This document shows, piece by piece, positions 44,336 through 53,539 of a stretch of DNA of 64,000 nucleotides. Below the pieces are notes generated by a model. It was not told where the DNA came from, did not search any database, and saw only the letters and a list, made by a program, of their open reading frames with translations. The position numbers were made by a program, and so were the translations under genes. The stretch lies in assembly GCA_047600605.1 (NCBI GenBank), contig JASGKK010000001.1:2108001-2172000 (forward strand), read 5' to 3'. This stretch comes from CAYMZZ01 sp047600605. GTDB taxonomy: Bacteria > Bacteroidota > Bacteroidia > Chitinophagales > Chitinophagaceae. How positions within the stretch are numbered: position 1 is the stretch's first letter; each line of letters opens with the position of its first letter.

Positions 44336-44881
44336 TTACTCTTTTTCATCTTTTCTCCTAAAGCCAATCTTATTGCGAACTGCAGGTTTTGTCTGCTTTT
44401 CAATCAAGTCCTTAAGAACTACGAAAATATTTTCAATATCTCTGGTATTGCCTTTTACTTCTTTTTCCAGCTTGCCTAACTGAATCAGGATTTCTTTATG
44501 CGTAAGCCCATACTCACGGAGTTTTGTAAAGACCCGCATAATCTGGATATTTACGGCAATAGCAATGTCACTGCTTAAAACGCCTGATAGCATGGCAACT
44601 CCCTGCTCTGTAAAAGCATTTGGCAGCTTTCTTCTACCACCCCAACTTGAAGTCGCATTTTGCGACTTCAAGTTTTCGAACTCTTTTGTTGTAAGCGTAA
44701 ACATGAAATCCCTCGGAAACCTTTTCCTATTGCGCTTTACCTGTTCGTTCAGACGCCTCGTTTCCACCCCATACATAACTGCCAGATCTTCATCCAGCAT
44801 TACTTTTTGTCCCCTCACCACATAAATCCTGTTCAATATCTTCTGCTCCGCTACCAGCGTCTGCAACTCCTGCTTCTTCAT
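44336..44881 (-). CDS. ORF6N domain protein
   Basis: ATG 44881 gives 181 residues starting MKKQELQTLVAEQKILN; an open frame to 44995 exists, but its extra residues lack family features. The ORF6N DNA-binding domain (about 10-95) shows IYVVRGQKVMLDEDLAVMYG, LNEQVKRNRKRFPRDFMF and KLPNAFTEQGVAMLSGVL. The tail is a helical coil. ORF6N domains occur in phage antirepressors and in many Bacteroidota chromosomal genes of unknown role. The gene stands alone. Its coding sequence contains a perfect 14-bp inverted repeat at 44644-44674. Confidence 0.85.
   Translation of the reverse strand: MKKQELQTLVAEQKILNRIYVVRGQKVMLDEDLAVMYGVETRRLNEQVKRNRKRFPRDFMFTLTTKEFENLKSQNATSSWGGRRKLPNAFTEQGVAMLSGVLSSDIAIAVNIQIMRVFTKLREYGLTHKEILIQLGKLEKEVKGNTRDIENIFVVLKDLIEKQTKPAVRNKIGFRRKDEKE
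44644..44674. repeat. Perfect 14-bp inverted repeat inside the ORF6N gene
   Basis: AACTTGAAGTCGCA (44644-44657) and TGCGACTTCAAGTT (44661-44674) are exact reverse complements with a 3-base loop. The strand codes for NLKSQNATSS in the ORF6N domain. It would form a stable mRNA hairpin or a symmetrical protein-binding site. Confidence 0.9.
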
Positions 44882-44995
44882 AAACAGATTTTTATTATTA
44901 TACAATTGACTACAGGCATAATTTCCAAGGTAAGAACCCGAAATTATATGCAAAGAACTATCACGCAGGAGACTTACCGTCTGTTTTTTCACCAT

Positions 44996-45637
44996 TAAAA
45001 AATGGTTTTTTAACGGCGTTTAAGCGGTATTTATACAGAAAGAAAGAGGGAAGAAAGCTTTTATGGAAGTCGGGTCAGGCTAAACCCATTAAACTTTATG
45101 TATTCTCAAAAAACACATCCAGCAAAGGTTCTTTAAATCACATTGTACCGGCCGCTTTGCATGGTAATACTCCCAGGCCTCAATAGCTGGAGCAAGAGAA
45201 ACTATTGCCCTGGTCTCCCATTAGGAGATATTATTACCATATTTTTGGTGTGAAAGCCAGGTCATAGCTGACACGAATTTTCTGGCCAGTTGCATATTGA
45301 CTATATACATAAATCAAACCAGGTCTTTGAGGGCAGCATTGCAGTATTTTCTTTGAAGCAAAGCTCCTCCTTTAAGACGATGTCTGATTACATCGATTTT
45401 AAGGGCAAGAAATATGAATAGATAAGGTCAATCTTCAGCTTCTGGGGATTGACACAGGAGTGTACGCGGGTGTAAATTAATATTTGTAAGATTATTTCTG
45501 CTTTTTTGCAAATACCCGAGAGAAGTGCCTAATCCGCTTCCGGAAAAGCCAGGAGCAGGCATCTTGTACCTTCTCAGCCTGAGGCGCTAAATTGGTGCCT
45601 CAAGTTTTTAAATCCAACAGATAAGTTTAAATACTAG
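44996..45637. other. Intergenic stretch without recognised gene
   Basis: These 642 bp lie between the divergent end of the ORF6N gene and the stop of the 458-residue secreted protein. No frame of useful length, repeat array or clear hairpin was found. Base composition is AT-rich and it may hold decayed coding DNA, but no remnant was recognised. Confidence 0.5.
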
Positions 45638-47014
45638 CTAGCGTTTACCCGATGGAGTAAATCCGGTAAAAATTCCACTACCCGGATATTCTGCATCATT
45701 CAACCATAAAACCCTGCCACCTCGTATTGCAGAAAAATAAGCGTCATATGTTTTGGGCTTGCCTTCCATTTCTGAAAAACGGATCTTCCATTCATTGATC
45801 AGTTTAAAATTTCCTTTTCCTGTAGCCTTTGCAAAACTGGTTCGTCCTCCGGCAGAATTGGCTGCCACCAATTCCCATGTATAGGACTGATTGTGGCTGA
45901 ACTCAAAGCTCTGTGAAGAGGTGTAAGTACTCATGCCTTCATATGCACCTGTGTAATAATTAGAATAAAACGTATTACTGGAAAAATGATCACTCCATTG
46001 CCCTGTGTTATTTATGTCTTCGGCCGCAACGGCAAATCGGTTGTAGCCGGCCATCTTCGCAACAAGGCCGGAAACAGCCGGTTCGGTATTATGATCAACC
46101 GTCTCAGGGTCAAACTTAAATTCCTGTATAAAGGTGTTTTTATCGGATGCGATACACTCTATCCAGCCACCTTCTCTTCTGAATAATAACACAAATACGG
46201 GTTGCTGCGTATTGTTATCAATCAATGTTCCCATGCCATAATACTGACGGATATAATCCGATATATAGGCGGTTCTGTAATTAGCAAGACTGGAATAACG
46301 GGGTGCTACGAGGATATTCCACGCAGCATTGGTCAGTGGTGCAGGGTCTGCCGGGAATACAGTCCCTTCTTTCGGATAATGCAGCAGCACTTTCACTGCC
46401 CCTTTACTCACTTCTACCCAATCTGCCTGAATAGTACTCACCCACCCATCGTCAAAATTGGTTGTATTAAACTTAAACCGATCACTGATGGCAGTTGTTG
46501 CAATAGGATTCTGACTGACCGGGTTTTGAACATTGCCGCCTTCAATATCCAGTTTTATAGAGCCAAGCAAATCCTGGTAGTTGGAGAAATAAGGCTGGGC
46601 AGTGACATTACACAAAATGCTTACGCAGCGCTTATTATTGCTATATGTTGTAAGTATCGTAGCTACGGTAGCCCCATTATATTGCCAGGTACCGCTACGA
46701 CTGGCGATGGTCCAACCATCAACCTGCTGTGGCGCAGTCTTCTCTTCATCCTGTACTGTATGCTGTGAAAGCACAATATTCTCCCACTCACTTTGCATAT
46801 CGGATTCAATACTTCCTTTACTGGCAGTGCTTTTATAAATGGCAATCTGCGCCCAGCTGCCTCCATCGATACGCGAATATATTCTTACAAAATTCTGATC
46901 TTCTTTTTTCCAGCCTCCGGGAGCCGCATACTGTACCATATCATATTTCTCCTGTGCCCGGGTGCAATGCGGAAAAACAGGAAAAAGCATCAATAGAAGC
47001 CACAGATTCTTCAT
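45638..47014 (-). CDS. Secreted protein of unknown function
   Basis: The 458-residue protein has a signal peptide (NLWLLLMLFPVFPHCTRAQ). Residues about 25-155 form a beta-rich part that begins MVQYAAPGGWKKEDQNFVR and resembles PsbP-like lipocalin-type modules only vaguely. A second part (about 175-310) repeats a similar logic, and the last part (about 345-458) holds FSSNTFYSNYYTGAYEGM and FKLINEWKIRFSEMEGK. I do not recognise the family. It stands alone, with long non-coding stretches on both sides. Confidence 0.6.
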   Translation of the reverse strand: MKNLWLLLMLFPVFPHCTRAQEKYDMVQYAAPGGWKKEDQNFVRIYSRIDGGSWAQIAIYKSTASKGSIESDMQSEWENIVLSQHTVQDEEKTAPQQVDGWTIASRSGTWQYNGATVATILTTYSNNKRCVSILCNVTAQPYFSNYQDLLGSIKLDIEGGNVQNPVSQNPIATTAISDRFKFNTTNFDDGWVSTIQADWVEVSKGAVKVLLHYPKEGTVFPADPAPLTNAAWNILVAPRYSSLANYRTAYISDYIRQYYGMGTLIDNNTQQPVFVLLFRREGGWIECIASDKNTFIQEFKFDPETVDHNTEPAVSGLVAKMAGYNRFAVAAEDINNTGQWSDHFSSNTFYSNYYTGAYEGMSTYTSSQSFEFSHNQSYTWELVAANSAGGRTSFAKATGKGNFKLINEWKIRFSEMEGKPKTYDAYFSAIRGGRVLWLNDAEYPGSGIFTGFTPSGKR

Positions 47015-47441
47015 CTTTCATTTTTATTTTTTGAAAAAATATGCTGCCTACAATTTTACAAGGCCTGCTCTCCGACACAGCCAGTATTGTGCCGACCAGT
47101 GATCATACTCAGCCGACCCTGATATCATTTACAGGGGTTTACTGATAAGATAGCGTGTCTGTATGTTTTACTTTTAACGGGGAAATGGCGGATATCGCCC
47201 TGAGCGGAAATAGCAAGGGGTATACAATTGTCATGATGCAGCTATTTTAATAGTAGATAACTGCTCAAAAGTGAAAATTTCTATCTGGCTGGGCAATCGC
47301 CCGAACCGGTCATTCTGGCACCTGTCAGCATCCCCCGAAGGCGGGAGATATGTGTTGATCGAGGAAACTTAAAACAGCAACAATAAGACCTTACGCCACA
47401 GGAAAGGGCTCTGTTACTGAAAACGTAAGGCTATGCTTTCA
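47015..47441. other. Intergenic stretch with weak remnants
   Basis: Two GCCGACC units (47091-47097, 47112-47118), 21 bp apart, recall insertion-sequence ends but are too short to call. From about 47202 to 47372 a plus-strand frame without a start codon ends in WHLSASPEGGRYVLIEET, perhaps a gene tail. CCTTACG (47389-47395) and CGTAAGG (47424-47430) could pair as a weak terminator for the minus strand. Confidence 0.4.
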
Positions 47442-47660
47442 TTATTGTTTGGAGGCGCTGTCATCCTCATCATCAAGACTGAAAGAATTATTTGCTTCCT
47501 CCTCTTCCCCAATGGCTTCACCTGCATCAGCTTCTTCACTACCGGGCACGTCAAGACCCCTTCGATTGAAGCCAGTTCTTTGATTCAGCAATTCGCCATC
47601 TTCATCCCGTTTATCGAGACGGGGCTTCTGCAGGCTTTGATCGTCTTTTACAAGGTCAAA
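47442..47660 (-). pseudogene. 5'-truncated remnant of a small acidic Bacteroidota protein
   Basis: On the minus strand an open frame of 72 codons ends at TAA 47444-47442. It begins right after two in-frame TGA codons (47666-47661) and has no usable start codon. The translation includes QKPRLDKRDEDGELLNQRTG, then FNRRGLDVPGSEEADAGEAI, then an acidic tail with SFSLDDEDDS. This pattern (LLN-R-TGF-RRGLDVPGSE, acidic end) is that of a small hypothetical protein I know from Bacteroidota genomes. The front part seems lost, or a frameshift hides it. It lies 41 bp after the CopB gene end. Confidence 0.6.
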
Positions 47661-47701
47661 TCATCACCCGCATATCTCAAACTCCGGGTTCCGGCATTTG
47701 C

Positions 47702-49831
47702 TTACTTTCTGATCTTCAGCAATCCGGCATTTATCGCCACTATTACCGTACTCAGGCTCATGAGCACAGCACCTGCTGCAGGGCTAAGTAGTATTCCTGA
47801 TTTATACAATACTCCGGCAGCCAATGGCAGCGCTATAATATTATACCCGGTGGCCCAGACCAGGTTCTGAATCATTTTTCGATAAGTCGCTTTGCCAAAT
47901 TGTATCAGGCTCACCACATCTTTCGGATTGCTGTTGACCAAAACAATAGCCGCTGTTTCAGCAGCTATATCAGAACCTGACCCTACAGCAATTCCAATAT
48001 CAGCCTGTGCCAGTGCAGGCGCGTCATTTACGCCGTCTCCGGTCATGGCTACAAATTCTCCACTGGCCTGCAGTTCTTTGATCTTCTCCAGTTTCTGATG
48101 CGGTAACACTTCGGCATAGTATTGGTCAATGCCCAGTTTTTTACTCACGCTTTCTGCTACATTTTTGTTATCTCCCGTAAGCAATACCGATTTAATACCT
48201 GCTTTATGCAGGTCGCGGATAGCTTCGGCTGATTCCGGCCTGATTGTATCTGCCAGGGAAATATAACCAGCCGCCTGTCCGTCTACCAATACAAATACTA
48301 CCGTTTCTGCAGCGTCCTGATTAAATCCATCCGGAAACAGCAGGCTATGCTCTTTAAGGTAACCAGGACTGACAACTTTTACTGATCTGCCTTCTACGAT
48401 AGCCTCTACGCCCTTGCCAGTGATAGCAGCAAAATTCTGCACAGCAGGTATGCTCACTGACAGCTCTTTTGCTTTTTGCATAATACCTGTGGCAATGGGA
48501 TGCTCGGAGTTTTGCTCCAGGGCTGCAGCAAGCCGCAATAGCTCATTGCTGGTGAGCCCTGTTGCAAGAGTCTTCAGCGTTGACACTTCAAACCTACCAA
48601 CAGTCAGTGTGCCCGTTTTATCAAATACCAGTGTCGAAATTTTCCGGGAATTTTCAAAGGCTGTTCTGTTTTTGATAAGTAACCCGTTTTGTGCAGAAAG
48701 AGCTGTTGATTTGGCCACTACCAGCGGAACAGCCAGACCCAGTGCATGCGGACAGCAGATAACAATAACCGTTACCATTCTTTCAATGGCAAATGCCAGC
48801 TCCCGGCCCGATAAATACCAGATCAGGAAAGTGGCAACTCCTGCTACAATTGCAATCAGTGTAAGCCATCGTGCCGCACTATCAGCCAGTAGCTGTGTTT
48901 TTGATCTCGATTTCTGCGCATCCTGTACCAGTTTGATAACCTGCGACAGATAAGAGTCTTTTGTTGCATGCAGTACAGATATCCGCAATGCTCCATTACC
49001 ATTAATGGAGCCCGCTATCACCTTATCGCCCTTTCTTTTTTCCACAGGCTTCGACTCACCCGTCAGCAGGCTTTCATTCAAATAACTTTCGCCATCAACT
49101 ACCATTCCATCGGCTGCTATTTTCTCACCGGGTCTGATCAGTATAATATCGCCCTCTTTCAGGCTGTCTGTTTTTACATCCATTATATGATCCCCATGCA
49201 CGAGATGTGCGTCATCGGGCATCAACTGCACCAACAGTTCCAGTTCGCGTGATGCGCCGGCCACCGATTTCATTTCTATCCAGTGGCCCAGCAGCATAAT
49301 CAGAATCAGTGTGGCCAGTTCCCAGAAAAAATCCATCCCTTTTAATCCAAATACAATTGCCACACTATAAACATAGGCTACCGTTATAGCAAACCCGATC
49401 AGTGTCATCATACCCGGAGTGCGGCTTCTCATTTCATTCCACCAGCCATTCAGAAACGGCCAGCCTCCATAAAAAAATATGACCGAAGAAAGCAACAGCA
49501 ATACATACTGCGCTCCGGGAAAACCGATATGAATACCCATCCAGTGCTGGATCATTTCAGACAAAAGCATCACCGGCACCGTCAATGCCAGCACTATATA
49601 AAAGCGTTTCCTGAAGTCGGCAATCATCATGGCATGATGATTATGCCCGGCATGTCCCATAGGAGGGTTATTGCCTCCGTGACCTCTATGCATATGTGTA
49701 TGATCCATTTTCGCTTTACCGGATTCCGATTGTACCGGCACCAGGTCCATTCCGCATTTAGGGCATTTACCCGGAGTATTCTTCTTTACTTCGGGATGCA
49801 TGGGGCAGGTGTACTGCAGAGGTTGGTTCAT
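47702..49831 (-). CDS. copB: CopB-type copper P1B-ATPase
   Basis: The 709-residue protein starts with a heavy-metal-binding domain (YTCPMHPEV, CPKCGMDLVPV; residues 7-33) and a His/Met-rich stretch (MDHTHMHRGHGG, HAGHNHH). The membrane metal motif is CPH at 360-362 (ICCPHALGLAVP), which marks CopB-type pumps instead of CPC. The phosphorylation site DKTGT is at Asp404, and later TGDGVND and TGES are intact. It exports copper or silver from the cytoplasm. It is the last gene of the metal operon, 3 bp after the DUF2911 gene. Confidence 0.93.
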   Translation of the reverse strand: MNQPLQYTCPMHPEVKKNTPGKCPKCGMDLVPVQSESGKAKMDHTHMHRGHGGNNPPMGHAGHNHHAMMIADFRKRFYIVLALTVPVMLLSEMIQHWMGIHIGFPGAQYVLLLLSSVIFFYGGWPFLNGWWNEMRSRTPGMMTLIGFAITVAYVYSVAIVFGLKGMDFFWELATLILIMLLGHWIEMKSVAGASRELELLVQLMPDDAHLVHGDHIMDVKTDSLKEGDIILIRPGEKIAADGMVVDGESYLNESLLTGESKPVEKRKGDKVIAGSINGNGALRISVLHATKDSYLSQVIKLVQDAQKSRSKTQLLADSAARWLTLIAIVAGVATFLIWYLSGRELAFAIERMVTVIVICCPHALGLAVPLVVAKSTALSAQNGLLIKNRTAFENSRKISTLVFDKTGTLTVGRFEVSTLKTLATGLTSNELLRLAAALEQNSEHPIATGIMQKAKELSVSIPAVQNFAAITGKGVEAIVEGRSVKVVSPGYLKEHSLLFPDGFNQDAAETVVFVLVDGQAAGYISLADTIRPESAEAIRDLHKAGIKSVLLTGDNKNVAESVSKKLGIDQYYAEVLPHQKLEKIKELQASGEFVAMTGDGVNDAPALAQADIGIAVGSGSDIAAETAAIVLVNSNPKDVVSLIQFGKATYRKMIQNLVWATGYNIIALPLAAGVLYKSGILLSPAAGAVLMSLSTVIVAINAGLLKIRK

Positions 49832-49834
49832 AGT

Positions 49835-50407
49835 TTAATCTTTAATTGTGACCGGAAATTCAATCCTGATCTTCTCCCAGGCAATGGCGATTTTGCCAGT
49901 ATTTCCTTTCGCCGGTTCAATAAAATATTGCAACCGTTCTGTATGGGCATGAGCAGAAGGTTTCACTTTCACCCGCAACACATCATCTTTTTCATCATAC
50001 TCTGAAGCCAGATGTTGTTTCCAGTGTTTATTAATGATAACAATCCATTCTTTTTCGCCAGGAATGGTAAACAAAGCGTATTTGCCTGCCGGCACTTCCT
50101 TCCCTCCTACAGAAAATGCTTTAGCCACCTCAATGGTAGTGGCATCGTGTGCCCCCGTCACCCAAACTTCCTCATAGGGCACCAGTCCGCCCCAGATCAC
50201 CCGTTTGCGCACACCGGGGGAGTGATAATTTATCTTCACACTGTCTTTGCCTATTATACCCACCGCCATTGATTTAATACTCTTTTTGGAAGTATCTTTT
50301 ACCAGGTTAGGGTTATAACACACCTCTCCGGTACTCTGAGCATAGGCGATTACTCCATTCAGCAATTGAAAGGATATAATAAAAATCAGTAAACGATAAT
50401 ATTTCAT
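49835..50407 (-). CDS. DUF2911 secreted protein
   Basis: The 190-residue protein has a signal peptide (LLIFIISFQLLNGVIAYAQ). The DUF2911 domain shows VKINYHSPGVRKRVIWGGLV, VWVTGAHDATTIEVA and PAGKYALFTIPGEKEW. The family is common in Bacteroidota and its function is unknown. Here it lies within the copper/silver operon, so an envelope role under metal stress is possible. Confidence 0.88.
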   Translation of the reverse strand: MKYYRLLIFIISFQLLNGVIAYAQSTGEVCYNPNLVKDTSKKSIKSMAVGIIGKDSVKINYHSPGVRKRVIWGGLVPYEEVWVTGAHDATTIEVAKAFSVGGKEVPAGKYALFTIPGEKEWIVIINKHWKQHLASEYDEKDDVLRVKVKPSAHAHTERLQYFIEPAKGNTGKIAIAWEKIRIEFPVTIKD

Positions 50408-50446
50408 ACTGTTGGTTTTAATAAAAAATATCTGATATCTTTTCTA

Positions 50447-50899
50447 TCAACGTGATTCAACTACTGTATCAACCCATTGTATTATCAACTGTTTTTCCGA
50501 ATCGGCGAGCCTTGCTTCTGCATGCAGCCATTTGTAAGAGCGTAACGGCATTTCTCCGTCTCTTACCTGGGCAACAATTGCCTTAAGCTTACTAAGCTTT
50601 CTTCTGTCGGAATAAGTATCAAATTCACTAAAATTCAATTCCTTTTTCCCTTCCTTCACATGCTTATCCAGAAACCACCCAACTGGTTGCAATTCCGCAT
50701 ACCAGGGATAACTGGTATTATTACTATGGCAATCATAGCAGGCCTTGTGCAGGATATCCATAACTGCTGGCGGTATTTTGTATACCCTGCTTATCTCCGC
50801 CTCTCCTGATATCATGCCAGCATTCTTTTTGGGGCGGATAAACTGTATCAGAAAAAAGAGTATCAGCAATGCCACGACAATGCGTTTTATCAACCGCAT
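50447..50899 (-). CDS. Haem-binding domain (Haem_bd) membrane protein
   Basis: The 150-residue protein has an N-terminal membrane anchor (VVALLILFFLIQFI) and one haem c motif CYDCH (Cys54, Cys57, His58) in HKACYDCHSNNTSYPWY. The pattern SNNTSYPWYAELQPVGWFLD is typical of the Haem_bd family. It faces the periplasm, probably as an electron carrier. It lies between the adaptor gene (9 bp) and the DUF2911 gene (39 bp) in the metal operon, an unusual companion for an efflux system. Confidence 0.88.
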   Translation of the reverse strand: MRLIKRIVVALLILFFLIQFIRPKKNAGMISGEAEISRVYKIPPAVMDILHKACYDCHSNNTSYPWYAELQPVGWFLDKHVKEGKKELNFSEFDTYSDRRKLSKLKAIVAQVRDGEMPLRSYKWLHAEARLADSEKQLIIQWVDTVVESR

Positions 50900-50908
50900 A
50901 TAATTGAT

Positions 50909-52171
50909 TTAATGATTATGTCCGGCCATAGGGTCTGATCCTTTCTTAAACACATATTCGCTATGGAGCAGATAAGCTCCTGTTAATACCACCACATCCC
51001 CGGGTTTCAGCCCTGCCCTGATTTCTATGCGGTCGTCCCGCTCCAGTCCGGTTTCGACCATCACACTCTTAAATGTATTCCTGCCCACTTTCGTCCATAC
51101 TGTGGCCCCTTTTGCATCACGTATCACCGCATCGATGGGAAGAGTCAATGAATTTCTGACGGGGCTTTTAAGCAATACATATGCTGGCATACCCGGTTTC
51201 AACTGACCGCCGGTATTGGGGATAGTCACCCGTACGAGGTTGATGCGGGTATCAGGGCTTATTTCGGGATTCATAAATTCAATCCTTCCCTGAATTTCTT
51301 TCCCATCAAAATCTGGCAGCTGAACTGTCGCCATACTACCCGCGCTGACCTGTGCCAGTTGTGAAGTATATACCTGTGCTTCTGCCCAGAGTGTAGACAG
51401 ATCAGCCAGCTTCACAATAGTCCCCCCTTCCATCACATAATCCCCTTCACGAATATCCAATTGGGTGAGGTAGCCAGCAGCTGTACTGTAAAACGTCGTT
51501 ACAGGAGAAGCTTTTCCTGTTTTAGCCAGCTCATTTATCTGCGACTCCGTCATTCCCCACAACAACAGTTTATTGTGCGCACTTTGAATCAGCTGGTCAA
51601 AGTCGATCACCGCTTCTCCTGAAAATGTTTTTTTTCTATCGAGCGCCAGCAAGTATTCCTGCCGGGCATTATTCAGTTCTTCGCTGTACAGGTCATAGAG
51701 CGGTACTCCTTTTTTCACATAATCGCCAAGTGCCTTGTAATATAGTTTTTCCACCCTGCCCATTACTCTTGAACTTACCGAAGCCGTTTTCATCTGGTCG
51801 AAATTGAGTGTAGCAGTCAGCACCAGCTGATCCCCTATTGATCCGTTTCTGATGGTATCTGTCTGGATATTGCCCAATTGTATCTGCTGCTCACTCAACT
51901 GCAATTCGTCCTTATTCTCTCCATTATTCTTCTTTACGGGCGTAAGGTCCATTTTACAAATGGGGCAGGTACCGGGTTTATGCGATATCACCTGCGGGTC
52001 CATGGAGCAGGTATAATATACGTCCGGATCGGCCGGCACTTCTTTTCTGCCTTTACAGGATAACAGAAAAACCGAAACGATCAATACGCCCACCAGCAAT
52101 AATGCCAGTCGTCCGAATACGGATTGCTGCTTATACCGACCTTCTTTTATTATGTTAACACCTTTATTCAT
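50909..52171 (-). CDS. CusB-like RND adaptor with one heavy-metal-binding domain
   Basis: The 420-residue lipoprotein (lipobox FLLSC, Cys39) carries a heavy-metal-binding domain at about 52-79 (YYTCSMDPQV, CPICKMDLTPV; the usual CGMD is CKMD). Then come the barrel-sandwich, helical and beta-barrel parts of a CusB-type adaptor (VSSRVMGRVEKLYYKALGDYV, AAGYLTQLDIREGDYV). It ends PMAGHNH, His-rich. It links the CusA-like pump to TolC and may hand metal to it. It follows another adaptor gene after 3 bases. Confidence 0.9.
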   Translation of the reverse strand: MNKGVNIIKEGRYKQQSVFGRLALLLVGVLIVSVFLLSCKGRKEVPADPDVYYTCSMDPQVISHKPGTCPICKMDLTPVKKNNGENKDELQLSEQQIQLGNIQTDTIRNGSIGDQLVLTATLNFDQMKTASVSSRVMGRVEKLYYKALGDYVKKGVPLYDLYSEELNNARQEYLLALDRKKTFSGEAVIDFDQLIQSAHNKLLLWGMTESQINELAKTGKASPVTTFYSTAAGYLTQLDIREGDYVMEGGTIVKLADLSTLWAEAQVYTSQLAQVSAGSMATVQLPDFDGKEIQGRIEFMNPEISPDTRINLVRVTIPNTGGQLKPGMPAYVLLKSPVRNSLTLPIDAVIRDAKGATVWTKVGRNTFKSVMVETGLERDDRIEIRAGLKPGDVVVLTGAYLLHSEYVFKKGSDPMAGHNH

Positions 52172-52174
52172 TTC

Positions 52175-53539
52175 TCAATTTTTTATTTTGATAAAACTTT
52201 CACTGTCCATCAGGTATTGGGCATTGACTGCTACAGAATCGGTGCCGGTCAGTCCGTTGAGCACCTGGATGTGTTTCTGATGGATAATGCCAGTGTTAAC
52301 CCTGACTGCTTCAAAACCATTGCCTGATTTTCGGAAAACGACTTTATCCATACCCAGCGACAAAACAGCTTCCTTAGGCAACCAGTATGCTTCTTTGGAA
52401 TTCCCAAAAACGGTGGCACGTACCTGACTGCCAATCGGAATACGTAAAGACGTATTATCAAAATAAACGCGCGCTGTCAGTGTCTTGCTTTCCTTTCGGT
52501 AGAAGGGTTCTATAAAATCAATACGTGCTCTGAAATCCTTATCGGGTGCTGTTTCGGGAACTACACGAACCGTATTGCCTGTACTGATCAGCGATTGATT
52601 GTCGCCATAAATATTCAGCACTGCCCAGGCCCGGCCTGGGTTAAATACGGTAAAGACAGATTGTCCTTTTTGCACATACATCCCTTCCTTCAGCGAAAGC
52701 TCTTCGGTAATCAGCGATATATCTTTCATGAGTCCGGCAGGCGTATTCATATTTGTCGCTGTAGCGGCTTCATGAATATGTCCGCTATACCCGCTATATA
52801 CGGCTATGGTCAACGAGGGTTTGCCTGTTTTTATGATCTGCTGCAACTGTGCATTGCTCATGCCCAACAACTCAAGTTTTTCTTTCGCTGCCTCTATAAA
52901 TGCGGTATTGGTTGCATCATTTTTCAGTAAAAACAACAGGTTTTGCTGGGCGGTGAGCAATTCGGGGCTGTAAATATCCAGAATGTGTTGCCCTTTGGTA
53001 ATTTTCTGATAGCGATAGCGCACATACAGTTTTTCTATTCGTCCCGATACCCTGGCCGAAATACTTCCGGCCTGCCGGGTATCATAGGTAATATTTCCCA
53101 ACGCTTCAATTTCAATCTGCTCACCGCTTTTTTCGATCGTTGTTACAGGAATCGAAGACACCACAAACTCATTGGCGGGCTTCAATAAAGAAGCCAGTTC
53201 AGTATCACCCAACTTCTTATTGTCTGTTTCCTTTTTTACCAGGTCCATTCCGCAAATGGGGCAGGTACCAGGTTTATCGCGTACGATCTCCGGGTGCATG
53301 GGGCAGGTATAGACAGCCGCGGCTGCTTCATGATCCGGATGTTCCATTTTCACCAGATCCATTCCGCATTTGGGACACAGACCGGGCTTTTCGCTGAATA
53401 CAGAATCCTCCGGCATGGGACAGGTGTACATTTCCCTTGGCACAGGCCCGGTGTGTTCCGTATGCTGTTCTTTTTTATCCTTACAGGCTACTGCAAAAAT
53501 CAATACAGGCAGCAGCCATCGCAAATAACTTATTTTCAT
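52175..53539 (-). CDS. CusB-like RND adaptor with two heavy-metal-binding domains
   Basis: The 454-residue lipoprotein (lipobox FAVAC, Cys19) has two heavy-metal-binding domains, at about 38-66 (MYTCPMPEDSVF, CPKCGMDLVKM) and 77-103 (YTCPMHPEIV, CPICGMDLVKK). The adaptor body follows, with ISARVSGRIEKLYVRYRYQK and YSGYSGHIHEA. It overlaps the TolC-family gene by 4 bases. Two adaptors in a row suggest a mixed adaptor ring, each with metal-catching heads. Confidence 0.9.
   Translation of the reverse strand: MKISYLRWLLPVLIFAVACKDKKEQHTEHTGPVPREMYTCPMPEDSVFSEKPGLCPKCGMDLVKMEHPDHEAAAAVYTCPMHPEIVRDKPGTCPICGMDLVKKETDNKKLGDTELASLLKPANEFVVSSIPVTTIEKSGEQIEIEALGNITYDTRQAGSISARVSGRIEKLYVRYRYQKITKGQHILDIYSPELLTAQQNLLFLLKNDATNTAFIEAAKEKLELLGMSNAQLQQIIKTGKPSLTIAVYSGYSGHIHEAATATNMNTPAGLMKDISLITEELSLKEGMYVQKGQSVFTVFNPGRAWAVLNIYGDNQSLISTGNTVRVVPETAPDKDFRARIDFIEPFYRKESKTLTARVYFDNTSLRIPIGSQVRATVFGNSKEAYWLPKEAVLSLGMDKVVFRKSGNGFEAVRVNTGIIHQKHIQVLNGLTGTDSVAVNAQYLMDSESFIKIKN

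Noticed and set aside
47091..47118. Paired GCCGACC units as the end of an IS21-like element
   Set aside because: Only two 7-base units, no transposase remnant and no matching opposite end were found.
47433..47870. Plus-strand frame of 145 codons over the copB 3' end
   Set aside because: It is antisense to copB and to the clearly coding remnant at 47442-47660; its composition is that of a shadow frame.
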